64,000 nucleotides of DNA from Coccinella septempunctata (GCF_907165205.1 NC_058192.1:27742001-27806000), one strand, 5' to 3'. Shown: positions 34,448-45,599, counted from the first letter of the stretch. Program-made: numbers and translations. The notes: generated by a model not told the origin, from the letters alone.

Positions 34448-34707
34448 GTTGAGAAAACTATATTAAAAATGATGCCTCAAATGCATTGATTCAATTCATT
34501 AAAATCTACCAAGTAACTTTTTTTCAAATCGAAAGTTGTAACATTTTTTGATGTTGGTAAAAAATGTAAAAATAGGCTATTTCCACAGATAACAGAGTTC
34601 TGTCTTTGGTTCTGTTTCAGAGACAACAACTTGTCTCTGTTTTATGATGAAGAATCATCGAAATATGTCTGACAGGTCCTTAGACTCTTTAGAACAGAGA
34701 GCATTGA
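34448..34707 (-). promoter_or_regulatory. TM9SF4 5' UTR / upstream region
   Basis: Immediately upstream of the start codon on the minus strand. No TATA box was placed with confidence. A 22-bp palindrome with CAGAG...CTCTG ends lies at 34618-34639. The Foldback-like element begins only 260 bp upstream of the ATG. Confidence 0.35.
34618..34639. repeat. 22-bp palindrome with CAGAG ends
   Basis: CAGAGACAA, a 4-base loop, then TTGTCTCTG. A direct repeat TCTGTTT occurs at 34611-34617 and, overlapping the hairpin end, at 34636-34642. It may belong to the same class as the other tiny palindromic inserts, but the overlap makes this weaker. Confidence 0.5.
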
Positions 34708-34982
34708 AGCGGTGTGAAGTTGGCTGACAATTTCTAGCTGACAGAATCCCGAAGATACCCGAAGCGGCGACGGCCGCCAGTGGCGTACCCCTACTATTAT
34801 TTTCGCCGAAAAATCGCTTCTGCATTACGAAATGAGATTAGTAGTGGAAATAATATAAATATTTGATGTTTGGCATATATAAATTTGATAATTCGAACAA
34901 TTCGTTGGAAAAATGAATTTGTTCGATATAATTTTTCGATCAATTGAACTGAAATCGTCTAGGCGCGAAGTTTAATCTATAT

Positions 34983-35655
34983 AACTTCTATGTTTTTATC
35001 ACTTTCAAGATGAGATTTTCACTCAGATGATGGTCAACTATTCAGGATTCATAATCCTTAAACAACTTTACTTGCACCCCTTGCAAACTACCCTTTTTCG
35101 ACCCTTTTCCGTATAAAACACCGAATTTGCGCTAGGAAGCGCGCAGTCAGCTGACCATAACTTCTATGTTTTTATCAGTTTCAAGATGAGACTTCACTCA
35201 GAAGAAGGTTGACTATTCAGGATTCATAATCCGTAAAAAACTTTACTTGCACCCCTTGCAAACTACCCTTTTTCGACCCTTTTCCGTATAAAACACCGAA
35301 TTTGCGCTTGGAAGCGCGCAGTCAGCTGACCATAACTTCTATGTTTTTATCAGTTTCAAGATGAGATTTTCACTCAGATGATGGTCAACTATTCAGGATT
35401 CATAATCCGTAAACAACTTTACTTGCACCCCTTGCAAACTACCCTTTTTCGACCCTTTTTCGACCCTTTTCCGTATAAAACACCGAATTTGCGCTAGGAA
35501 GCGCGCAGTCAGCTGACCATAACTTCTATGTTTTTATCAGTTTCAAGATGAAATTTTCACTCAGATGATGGTCAATTATTCAGGATTCATAATCCGTAAA
35601 AAACTTTACTTGCACCCCTTGCAAACTACCCTTTTTCGACCCTTTTCCGTATAAA
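34983..35655. repeat. Left-arm satellite array, about 4 monomers
   Basis: Monomers in the orientation opposite to the right arm, each with CTTGCACCCCTTGCAAACTA, TTTCGACCC and CGTATAAAACACCGAATTTG. One unit carries an extra TTTCGACCC near 35450. Confidence 0.85.
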
Positions 35656-35698
35656 ACTCTGATATATACAGATTCGATAATAAAATTGGTGCGTTATT

Positions 35699-36361
35699 AA
35701 TTAATTAATTAATTTATATTACAATATCTCTAGATGACCACCTGCGAACTATAGAAGTTCAAAACACGTGTGCGCCTTCTTCCTATTGGATAGAAAGGGG
35801 CAATCTTGGCATATCTGATTTACGACATAATGCGCTTGCTTTGAAGATGCCGCTGTGAGCCCTTTGGAATTGGAAGAAAGCTTGTCGTTTTTATGAGGAT
35901 GGGTAAAACCATATACAGGGTGGGCAAAATTCTTTGTCTACTGAGGGAAACTCGAAAACTATGGCAGCTAGAAGATAACGGATGACTAATTCTCGAGCTC
36001 TTTTTCAGAGGAACAAAGAACGGTGAAAACCGTTTTTCAGTTATTAGCAAAAAATTAAATTTTGACGATTTCGAAAAGTTCTCATAACTTTTTTGTCTTT
36101 GAAGTTACAGATCTGAAACCTTAACCATTTACAGGCCCTTTTTTAAGCAGAAGCCACTGACAAGCACCAAATATTTTTTCATTTCGAAACATTAGGCGAA
36201 CTTTCGTTTTTTTAAATGCAAACTTTCAATGAATTTGTCATTTTTGAGTGGGAAAAAAGGTTCTGTTAGTAGAGTCTACGTATAAAAGTGAATAAGAAGG
36301 TTCAAGTTTCAGATCTGTATCTTCAAACACAAAGAAGTTATTACTAAATCGACAAAATCCC
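35699..36361. other. Core of the Foldback-like element
   Basis: 660 bp with no credible ORF. Contains (TTAA)n-like AATTAATTAATTAATT near 35697-35715. A mariner-type end CAGGGTGGGCAAA at 35916, preceded by TA, begins a stretch sharing layout with the MITE at 24449 (for example a TTTACAGGCCC...CCACTGACAAG segment). This suggests an older MITE was trapped in the core. Confidence 0.5.
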
Positions 36362-36403
36362 AATAACGCACCAATTTTATTATCGAATCTGTATATATCA
36401 GAG

Positions 36404-39400
36404 TTTTATACGGAAAAGGGTCGAAAAAGGGTAGTTTGCAAGGGGTGCAAGTAAAGTTTTTTACGGATTATGAATCCTGAATAGTTGACCATCATCTGAG
36501 TGAAAATCTCATCTTGAAACTGATAAAAACATAGAAGTTATGGTCAGCTGACTGCGCGCTTCCTAGCGCAAATTCGGTATTTTATACGGAAAAGGGTCGA
36601 AAAAGGGTAGTTTGCAAGGGGTGCAAGTAAAGTTTCTTACGGATTATGAATCCTGAATAGTTGACCATCATCTGAGTGAAAATCTCATCTTGAAACTGAT
36701 AAAAACATAGAAGTTATGGTCAGCTGACTGCGCCGCTTTATATCGCGAATTCGGTGTTTTATACGGAAAAGGGTCGAAAAAGGGTAGTTTGCAAGAGGTG
36801 CAAGTGAAGTTTTTTACGGATTATGAATCCTGAATAGTTGACCATCATCTGAGTGAAAATCTCATCTTGAAACTGATAAAAACATAGAAGTTATGGTTAG
36901 CTGACTGCGCCGCTTTATATCGCGAATTCGGTGTTTTATACGGAAAAGGGTCGAAAAAGGGTAGTTTGCAAGGGGTGCAAGTAAAGTTTTTTACGGATTA
37001 TGAATCCTGAATAGTCAACCTTCTTCTGAGTGAAAATCTCATCTTGAAACTGATAAAAACATAGAAGTTATGGTCAGCTGACTGCGCGCTTCCTAGCGCA
37101 AATTCGGTGTTTTATACGGAAAAGGGTCGAAAAAGGGTAGTTTGCAAGGGGTGCAAGTAAAGTTTTTTACGGATTATGAATCCTGAATAGTTGTCCATCA
37201 TCTGAGTGAAAATCTCATCTTGAAACTGATAAAAACATAGAAGTTATGGTCAGCTGACTGCGCGCTTCCTAGCGCGAATTCGGTGTTTTATACGGAAAAG
37301 GGTCGATAAAGGGTAGTTTGCAAGGGGTGCAAGTAAAGTTTTTTACGGATTATGAATCCTGAATAGTTGACCATCATCTGAGTGAAAATCTCATCTTGAA
37401 ACTGATAAAAACATAGAAGTTATGGTCAGCTGACTGCGCCGCTTTATATCGCGAATTCGGTGTTTTATACGGAAAAGGGTCGAAAAAGGGTAGTTTGCAA
37501 GGGGTGCAAGTAAAGTTTTTTACGGATTATGAATCCTGAATAGTTGACCATCATCTGAGTGAAAATCTCATCTTGAAACTGATAAAAACATAGAAGTTAT
37601 GGTCAGCTGACTGCGCGCTTCCTAGCGCAAATTCGGTATTTTATACGGAAAAGGGTCGAAAAAGGGTAGTTTGCAAGGGGTGCAAGTAAAGTTTCTTACG
37701 GATTATGAATCCTGAATAGTTGACCATCATCTGAGTGAAAATCTCATCTTGAAACTGATAAAAACATAGAAGTTATGGTTAGCTGACTGCGCCGCTTTAT
37801 ATCGCGAATTCGGTGTTTTATACGGAAAAGGGTCGAAAAAGGGTAGTTTGCAAGGGGTGCAAGTGAAGTTTTTTACGGATTATGAATCCTGAATAGTTGA
37901 CCATCATCTGAGTGAAAATCTTATCTTGAAACTGATAAAAACATAGAAGTTATGGTTAGCTGACTGCGCCGCTTTATATCGCGAATTCGGTGTTTTATAC
38001 GGAAAAGGGTCGAAAAAGGGTAGTTTGCAAGGGGTGCAAGTAAAATTTTTTACGGATTATGAATCCTGAATAGTTGTCCATCATCTGAGTGAAAATCTCA
38101 TCTTGAAACTGATAAAAACATAGAAGTTATGGTCAGCTGACTGCGCGCTTCCTAGCGCGAATTCGGTGTTTTATACGGAAAAGGGTCGATAAAGGGTAGT
38201 TTGCAAGGGGTGCAAGTAAAGTTTTTTACGGATTATGAATCCTGAATAGTTGACCATCATCTGAGTGAAAATCTCATCTTGAAACTGATAAAAACATAGA
38301 AGTTATGGTCAGCTGACTGCGCGCTTCCTAGCGCGAAACCGGTGTTTTATACGGAAAAGGGTCGAAAAAGGGTAGTTTGCAAGGGGTGCAAGTAAAGTTT
38401 TTTACGGATTCTGAATCCTGAATAGTTGACCATCATCTGAGTGAAAATCTCATCTTGAAACTGATAAAAACATAGAAGTTATGGTCAGCTGACTGCGCGC
38501 TTCCTAGCGCAAATTCGGTGTTTTATACGGAAAAGGGTCGAAAAAGGGTAGTCTGCAAGGGGTGCGAATAAAGTTTTTTACGGATTATGAATCCTGAATA
38601 GTTGATCATCATCTGAGTGAAAATCTCATCTTGAAAGTGATAAAAACATAGAAGTTATGGTCAGCTGACTGCGCCGCTTTATATCGCGAATTCGGTGTTT
38701 TATACGGAAAAGGGTCGAAAAAGGGTAGTTTGCAAGGGGTGCAAGTAAAGTTTTTTACGGATTATGAATCCTGAATAGTCAACCTTCTTCTGAGTGAAAA
38801 TCTCATCTTGAAACTGATAAAAACATAGAAGTTATGGTCAGCTGACTGCGCGCTTCCTAGCAGGAATTCGGTGTTTTATACGGAAAAGGGTCGAAAAAGG
38901 GTAGTTTGCAAGGGGTGCAAGTAAAGTTTTTTACGGATTCTGAATCCTGAATAGTTGACCATCATCTGAGTGAAAATCTCATCTTGAAACTGATAAAAAC
39001 ATAGAAGTTATGGTCAGCTGACTGCGCGCTTCCTAGCGCAAATTCGGTGTTTTATACGGAAAAGGGTCGAAAAAGGGTAGTTTGCAAGGGGTGCAAGTAA
39101 AGTTTTTTACGGATTATGAATCCTGAGTAGTTGACCATCATCTGAGTGAAAATCTCATCTTGAAACTGATAAAAACATAGAAGTTATGGTCAGCTGACTG
39201 CGCGCTTCCTAGCGCAAATTCGGTGTTTTATATGGAAAAGGGTCGAAAAAGGGTAGTTTGCAAGGGGTGCAAGTAAAGTTTTTTACGGATTATGAATCCT
39301 GAATAGTCAACCTTCTTCTGAGTGAAAATCTCATCTTGAAACTGATAAAAACATAGAAGTTATGGTCAGCTGACTGCGCGCTTCCTAGCGCGAATTCGGT

Positions 39401-39578
39401 GTTTTATACGGAAAAGGGTCGAAAAAGGGTAGTTTGCAAGGGGTGCAAGTAAAGTTTTTTACGGATTATGAATCCTGAATAGTTGACCATCATCTGAGTG
39501 AAAATCTCATCTTGAAACTGATAAAAACATAGAAGTTATGGTCAGCTGACTGCGCCGCTTTATATCGCGAATTCGGTG
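36404..39578. repeat. Right-arm satellite array, about 18 monomers
   Basis: Period 176-177 bp. Each monomer has TTTTATACGGAAAAGGGTCG, AGTTTGCAAGGGGTGCAAGT, GGATTATGAATCCTGAATAG and the palindrome GTCAGCTGAC. Two monomer types differ at one site: GCGCGCTTCCTAGCGC versus GCGCCGCTTTATATCGCG. They follow one another in partly repeated order, so multi-monomer blocks have been duplicated. Confidence 0.9.
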
Positions 39579-39580
39579 TT

Positions 39581-39612
<32 letters not shown>

Positions 39613-39737
39613 ATATATTACATCCAACAGGCACATGCCCAATTACAGGTGTAAGTTACATGAAAAAATTATCAAAAATGATAAATAACGGAATCGCCGT
39701 CGGCATAAAAAAAATAAACAGCAAAAAAAAATCAATT

Positions 39738-42494
39738 TCAATCTTCTATTAGGTAATACAATTTTCTTCTAAACTGATTTAAGGACAGAAAAAAAACATC
39801 TACTGAAGGGACATTGTTCAGGCTTCTACACATCGACAAAACAGGACTGTGAAAATGGTGCTGTGAACTTGGGACACTAATCCTAAACATTAAATTAGAT
39901 CTCGATGCAAGTCTAGGCACGTTGAAATCTAGAAGAGAAAGTAACGATGCTGAGTCAATATGATTATTGATCAATTTATATGCAAAAGTAGCATCAGCAA
40001 TTTCTCTTCTTTTCCTCAAACTGGTAACATTAAACTCCCTTAACAAAGACTGATGGTCCGGATGAACAGGATAGACATTATGCTTCTTAAAATACAAAAA
40101 CTTCAAAAACTTTCTCTGAATAGACTCCAACGCTGTAATGTATTTATTGTGATATGGATTCCACACCACACTGCAGTATTCAAGCTTGCTACGCACTAAG
40201 CAGAAATACACTGATTGGATAGCTCTTAGATTTGAGAATTCCCTGCAGTTGCGCAATAGAAAACCCAAAGACTTATAGGCACCGCAAATGACATTTTCGA
40301 TATGAGGACTGAAAGACAGCCTGCGGTCGAACAAGACTCCCAAGTCTCTAGTTTCAACAACCCTTTTCAAAGTTTTACCCTCAATGGTATAGTCGAACTC
40401 AATAGGTGAAAGCTTTCTGGAGTAACTCATTACTTGACATTTCTCTATATTTAAAGGTAATTTGTTTGATGAACACCATTCAGACAAGCGCCGGATATCG
40501 TCCTGCAGGATGACACAATCAGCTATACTGACAATTTCCCTAAAAAATTTAAGATCATCTGCGAAGAGAAGTCTTAACGATACTAAAATATTACAAACGT
40601 CGTTGATAAATATGAGGAACAGTAGCGGCCCCAGGTTGGAACCCTGTGGAACTCCAGAACTAGCTATAAAATAATAAGATTTCACTCCCTCATATTCAAC
40701 ATACAACCGCCTGCCTTCCAAATAAGACTTCAAGAGCAACCGAAGGTCGACAGAAATACCGAACCTCGCCAACTTTCTCAAGAGCTGTTTATGGGACACT
40801 TTGTCGAACGCTTTGCTGAAATCAGCGTAAACTACATCAATTTGCCTGTGATTATCCAGTGAGCCCGAAATGTACTGAGTGAAGGTGCAAAGATTCGTGA
40901 CCGCGCTCCTCGACCGCATAAAGCCATGTTGGGACTCTGATAAACTGCTGTGCACATGTGGATAGATCAGATCGAAGAGCACAATCTCAAATAACTTTGA
41001 AAACACGGATATAAGTGTGATGGGCCTGTAGTTTCTGACATCTGCAACCTTGCCCGATTTGAATATGGGACAAACACGTGAGGTTTTCCACACTGTAGGA
41101 AACAGTTTGGATCTCAATATTATGTTGAATATAAGTGCCAGTGGATGACAGAACAAACTAATGTGATTTTTGACTACACTAGCGGGAACATTGTCAGGAC
41201 CAATGCTCAGCCTATTTTTAAGTTTTCCGGCTGCCTTGAGTATCTGTTCGCTCGAAATCTCTTGAACATGCAGATATTTAGAGGGATCCATCAAATGATC
41301 TTCCTGATCATCAACACCGACATCCGAACCCTCATCCCCTGAACTCTTATATACACCATTGAAATAATCTGCAAAAGCATCGAGAATTGATTTTGGGGTA
41401 TCGAACCTTTTATCCCCATCAAACATTACTCCAGGAATACGGGTTTTATTATTTTTAGAATTAAAATATGACCAGAGATCGTGCGGATTTGTCACCAAAC
41501 TATCTTCAGATTTTTTTATGAACTCCGAGTATGCAGAACATATTTCTCTCTTAACAACCCGTCTCATATTTCTAAAACGTTCCAGATAAAATGAGGATCT
41601 TCTTTGATTATACATTCGACGGTAATGATTTTTTTTTTTTATATTAATGATAAGATTTTTTGTGTACCAGGATGGATACTTGCGGCTGTTACGAGTTTTG
41701 AGCGGACAGCATTCACAGAAAATATCCTGAATTTTCGCATTAAACTGTTCACAAGCTAAGTCACTATTAGAAGTTATAGTCAAAAAGTCCCAATCCGTTT
41801 TTTGAAACAGTTCCTCAAATTTTCGGTCATCGATTTTGCGGAAATTGAAACGTTCAACACAAGAGAAAAATTTCACCTCGGATCGATAGTCGATGCCCAA
41901 ATTCACAGCAAGACTCGGGTGATGCGAGTCATCCTTGATTAATGGTTCGAAGTCTTGTACTACCTCACATTTCAAATTTTCAGGTGCAAGCACCAGATCC
42001 AACAACCTGCCATTACAGTTTTTTATGAAATTCTTTTGGGCGAAATTACAGAAGTTTACAAATGATTCATATCTGAGTACTAGGTTAGATGACTCGTTAG
42101 TTTCGTAAAAGTTTTGCAATTCAGGAATATTGAAATCACCCATAATAACGGTATTGTCGATGTGTTCGAAGCTTTCTAAAAATTCAAATAGTTCATCATA
42201 TTTTATATAATTGGTTTCAGGAGGAATATACAATAAAAGTAAATGAATTGACATACTTGGCGAAATAACCAACTTGGCACAAATAACATCAACAGATTGC
42301 AGAGGACATTCAACGTCGCATAATTCTGATTTGTAGTAATTACTGTCAATGGCAATTATAACACCACCCCCACGACATCCGTATGATCTATCTTTACGAT
42401 ATACCACAAAGTTATCTGGAAATAGTTCTGAACTTAATAAGCCGTCTCTTAACCAGGTTTCGGATAATGCAAAAATTTTATAATCACTAGCCAA
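39738..42494 (-). CDS. LINE ORF2: endonuclease + reverse transcriptase, intact
   Basis: At least 918 residues without a stop. The endonuclease has FALSETWL, VIMGDFNIP and KDDSHHPSLAV. The RT has SIGPDNVPASVVKN, VRNYRPITLISVFSK, ESQHGFMRSRSAVTNL, VYADFSKAFDKVSH, SSGVPQGSNLGPLLFLIF and catalytic LLFADD. It ends with the CR1-like C-terminal region (LEYCSVVWNPYHNKYI). The frame continues upstream of 42494 (YYQNCRGLNTRTHVFL), so the real start lies further right, overlapping the ORF1 end. The protein may be functional, though the copy lacks a full ORF1 and promoter. Confidence 0.85.
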   Translation of the reverse strand: MASDYKIFALSETWLRDGLLSSELFPDNFVVYRKDRSYGCRGGGVIIAIDSNYYKSELCDVECPLQSVDVICAKLVISPSMSIHLLLLYIPPETNYIKYDELFEFLESFEHIDNTVIMGDFNIPELQNFYETNESSNLVLRYESFVNFCNFAQKNFIKNCNGRLLDLVLAPENLKCEVVQDFEPLIKDDSHHPSLAVNLGIDYRSEVKFFSCVERFNFRKIDDRKFEELFQKTDWDFLTITSNSDLACEQFNAKIQDIFCECCPLKTRNSRKYPSWYTKNLIINIKKKNHYRRMYNQRRSSFYLERFRNMRRVVKREICSAYSEFIKKSEDSLVTNPHDLWSYFNSKNNKTRIPGVMFDGDKRFDTPKSILDAFADYFNGVYKSSGDEGSDVGVDDQEDHLMDPSKYLHVQEISSEQILKAAGKLKNRLSIGPDNVPASVVKNHISLFCHPLALIFNIILRSKLFPTVWKTSRVCPIFKSGKVADVRNYRPITLISVFSKLFEIVLFDLIYPHVHSSLSESQHGFMRSRSAVTNLCTFTQYISGSLDNHRQIDVVYADFSKAFDKVSHKQLLRKLARFGISVDLRLLLKSYLEGRRLYVEYEGVKSYYFIASSGVPQGSNLGPLLFLIFINDVCNILVSLRLLFADDLKFFREIVSIADCVILQDDIRRLSEWCSSNKLPLNIEKCQVMSYSRKLSPIEFDYTIEGKTLKRVVETRDLGVLFDRRLSFSPHIENVICGAYKSLGFLLRNCREFSNLRAIQSVYFCLVRSKLEYCSVVWNPYHNKYITALESIQRKFLKFLYFKKHNVYPVHPDHQSLLREFNVTSLRKRREIADATFAYKLINNHIDSASLLSLLDFNVPRLASRSNLMFRISVPSSQHHFHSPVLSMCRSLNNVPSVDVFFLSLNQFRRKLYYLIED

Positions 42495-42574
42495 TACGTT
42501 CTTTAAAAATACATGAGTTCTGGTATTTAGTCCTCTGCAGTTCTGATAATATACAGAAGGACTATCACTGAGAG

Positions 42575-42760
42575 TTACACTCCACTTGCTGGATGATTTG
42601 ACCGGTTTTTTTTACGTATTACAGGAACACCATTTATATAGCCCACAAAAATATCTTGCTCTCCATTGTTTTGACGTGCCTTAAGATCATTCCAAACTTG
42701 ATGATGATATTCTCTCTGATTTGGTGTTAGGTCTGCTCGAATATTGACATTTTTGTACAC
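42575..42760 (-). pseudogene. LINE ORF1 C-terminal fragment
   Basis: 61 residues, NIRADLTPNQREYHHQVWNDLKARQNNGEQDIFVGYINGVPVI, resembling the end of ORF1 proteins of CR1/Jockey-type LINEs (the RNA chaperone). It stops just before ORF2, in another frame. The N-terminal part is missing because of 5' truncation near 42801. Confidence 0.6.
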
Positions 42761-42801
42761 ATCATAGTTCGCAAGTTTCTTTTTGTTCTTTCTTTTTCCT
42801 C

Positions 42802-43650
42802 TTTTATACGGAAAAGGGTCGAAAAAGGGTAGTTTGCAAGGGGTGCAAGTAAAGTTTTTTACGGATTATGAATCCTGAATAGTCAACCTTCTTCTGAGTG
42901 AGAATCTCATCTTGAAACTGATAAAAACATAGAAGTTATGGTCAGCTGACTGCGCGCTTCCTAGCGCGAATTCGGTGTTTTATACGGAAAAGGGTCGAAA
43001 AAGGGTAGTTTGCAAGGGGTGCAAGTAAAGTTTTTTACGGATTATGAATGCTGAATAGTTGACCATCATCTGAGTGAAAATCTCATCTTGAAACTGATAA
43101 AAACATAGAAGTTATGGTCAGCTGACTGCGCCGCTTTTTATCGCGAATTCGGTGTTTTATACGGAAAAGGGTCGAAAAAGGGTAGTTTGCAAGGGGTGCA
43201 AGTGAAGTTTTTTACGGATTATGAATCCTGAATAGTTGACCATCATCTGAGTGAAAATCTCATCTTGAAACTGATAAAAACATAGAAGTTATGGTCAGCT
43301 GACTGCGCCGCTTTATATCGCGAATTCGGTGTTTTATACGGAAAAGGGTCGAAAAAGGGTAGTTTGCAAGGGGTGCAAGTAAAGTTTTTTACGGATTATG
43401 AATCCTGAATAGTTGACCATCATCTGAGTGAAAATCTCATTTTGAAAGTGATAAAAACATAGAAGTTATGGTCAGCTGACTGCGCGCTTCCTAGCGCAAA
43501 TTCGGTGTTTTATACGGATAAGGGTTTAAAAAGGGTAGTCTGCAAGGGGTGCAAGTAAAGTTTTTTACGGATTATGAATCCTGAATAGTTGACCATCATC
43601 TGAGTGAAAATCTCATCTTGAAAGTGATAAAAACATAGAAGTTATATAGA
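42802..43650. repeat. Right-arm satellite array beyond the LINE, about 5 monomers
   Basis: Continuation of the array at 36404-39578, same period and orientation, joining the unique outer arm (ATAGATTAAACTTCGCGCC) at about 43646. Confidence 0.9.
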
Positions 43651-44005
43651 TTAAACTTCGCGCCTAGACGATTTCAGTTCAATTGATCGAAAAATTATAT
43701 CGAACAAATTCATTTTTCCAACGAATTGTTCGAATTATCAAATTTATATATGCCAAACATCAAATATTTATATTATTTCCACTACTAATCTCATTTCGTA
43801 ATGCAGAAGCGATTTTTCGGCGAAAATAATAGTAGGGGTACGCCACTGGCGGCCGTCGCCGCTTCGGGTATCTTCGGGATTCTGTCAGCTAGAAATTGTC
43901 AGCCAACTTCACACCGCTGAGCATTGAACTCATTGAACTCTATGACAGATGCATAGAGAAAGGGTCTCTGTGTCTCTGTGACAGAGAGTCTCTGCTATGG
44001 AGAGT

Positions 44006-44040
44006 CATTGAACTCTATGGGAACCCCATAGAGTTCAATG
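44006..44040. mobile_element. Ultrashort hairpin insert (CATTGAAC family, copy 1)
   Basis: 35-bp palindrome with arms CATTGAACTCTATGGG and its complement. Flanks are TGGAGAGT on the left (43998-44005) and TGGAGAGC on the right (44041-44048), an 8-bp direct repeat with one mismatch. Confidence 0.7.
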
Positions 44041-44090
44041 TGGAGAGCACAGAACACTAATATAAGAGAAGTGCAAACGTGGTTCAAAAC

Positions 44091-44333
44091 CATAGACATA
44101 GAGACATGGACTGTGCTTTCCCTTTATATCTATGCATGAAATACGGTCAAAAAAAGTGACAGAGAGAAAAACACGTCGGGAATGCAGTTGTCTTTTTCTA
44201 GAATTTTGATTGGTCTACACTCACCTCTATGTGAACAAAAAAGAGAAGGTAATGTCCCGACGAGCTTTTCTCTCTTTCTAATAAATAGCCAATTTCATGC
44301 TGGCATTGCTCAGTCCATGTCTCTATGTCTATG
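44091..44333. mobile_element. 243-bp MITE with CATAG...CTATG ends
   Basis: Ends CATAGACATAGAGACATGGAC and complement, with imperfect inverted homology continuing to ACACGTCGGGA/TCCCGACGAGC. Exact 8-bp TSD TTCAAAAC (44083-44090 and 44334-44341). An 8-bp TSD and CA...TG ends fit the P or hAT superfamilies; the family is not settled. Confidence 0.75.
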
Positions 44334-44341
44334 TTCAAAAC

Positions 44342-45599
44342 CAGTGCAACACGATGACATTTCATTGGCCGCCATTTCGGTAGGTTCGAAGAAAGATATT
44401 GGCGGGAAATTTGAATTCGCAGTTATATTTTACTAGGTTATATTGTTTTCAATTTGAATGTTTTTGTTATGGGGATAAGTAAAACTGCAAGATTTATCGA
44501 AAGTAGTGAATTTATTGAATTTCATCCACATCATATAGAGAAAAGAACTATAACAATGATAATGACTGAAATATATACAGAAAAATTATTCAGGTTCCAA
44601 GGAATTTTCAGAATGGGATATTAAAATGGAATTTTTCAGGATGGATATCAAATAATTCTTTAAGAACATGATAAATATTCCAAGAAGACAAGTGTAAGTC
44701 TACTACGAGACTATCATATTTTGGGCAGAGTTACGAAAAAACCTACCAACCCCAACGAAACAGATTCAGATAAACAAAAAGAATAATCTTCACAATTTCA
44801 AAGCGAGTCATAAAAACACTTAAGTTGAATTATTACAAGTATAACAAAATAAAAAATTTATTAGGTGGATTTCTTCTGATTGAATTGAATGTTATTTCAA
44901 AATGGGATGTGTCTTGTCGATGGTTGTTTTGATTAGCAGTTGCGTATTGCTTATTTCCACGTATTCTGAAACCACCTCTAGTTTATTCTTACAATGTACT
45001 TCTCATATTGTTGGCTGCTAAGTTTTTGTATAAGCTCGACTTTCATTTGCTTCAAAGAATAACAACTGCACATAAAATATAATAAATAGAAGGAGTGACT
45101 ATTGCGAAACTTGACTCTTGACTTTACTAAGATGAAATTAATTAGCCAAAGCCAATGATTACAACAAATACAAACAGAATAGAGTCAAATTTCAAAAGTT
45201 ACATCGGCCAAAATTTTTATATACTCTATATACATAAGATATACATATTTACATTGAAAAATAATAGGTTTCGAATGGAACATACTGAACCATATCACTT
45301 TTTTTATCACAAAATCGTTACTTCAGTCTTCCTTTGGCTTTGCTCCTCAAGATTATGGTTCATGAAAAGAAATATATTCTAATTAAAACAAGTTCTAAAA
45401 TATCAGGAACAACTAAAATACTTACTGAATAAATAAATATAACACAACTCATTAGAGATTATTGCACTAACTGACGTAAATCTTGACCAAAAACAACACA
45501 AGCACATACTAAAAGAAATAGGCTATCTTTAACCGACCCAACTCTGCCAAAATTCCAAAATGATGCAAATCTCCATGACAACGGCTAGACTAGGCGTAT
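44342..45599. other. Intergenic DNA without recognisable genes
   Basis: AT-rich, with only short frames on both strands. I see no motif, long repeat or RNA gene. Confidence 0.5.

Larger units (their letters stand above)
39585..42801 (-). mobile_element. CR1/Jockey-type LINE inserted in a satellite monomer
   Basis: A minus-strand insertion splits a monomer in the TTTTATACGG segment. TTTTAT lies on both sides (39579-39584 and 42802-42807), consistent with a short target duplication. The 3' tail is (AAAT)n on the minus strand. It carries an intact ORF2 and the last 61 codons of ORF1, so it is 5'-truncated. Confidence 0.85.
34708..43918. mobile_element. Foldback-like transposon with satellite arms
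   Basis: Ends AGCGGTGTGAAGTTGGCTGA and its exact complement, flanked by the 9-bp direct repeat GAGCATTGA (34699-34707 and 43919-43927). The left arm is 34708-35698 and the right arm 36362-43918. Each has about 275 bp of unique outer sequence and then tandem copies of a 176-177-bp monomer, about four copies left and about 23 right. A 660-bp core (35699-36361) separates them. Long, tandemly built inverted repeats and a 9-bp TSD are the hallmarks of Drosophila Foldback (MULE-related) elements. No transposase is present. A LINE is nested at 39585-42801. Confidence 0.85.

Noticed and set aside
35820..36050. 76-codon minus-strand ORF in the Foldback core
   Set aside because: Too short, no motif; the sequence is explained by a trapped MITE end.
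36404..43650. Regular repeats resembling a CRISPR array
   Set aside because: The units are 176-177 bp, contiguous without unique spacers, and lie in a eukaryotic inverted-repeat element. They are satellite monomers.
43952..43970. Second copy of the 19-bp CATAGAGAAAGGGTCTCTG sequence as an insertion
   Set aside because: Identity to 48857-48875 is exact, but no 7-8-bp repeat flanks these boundaries; the surrounding CTCTG-rich DNA makes other alignments ambiguous.
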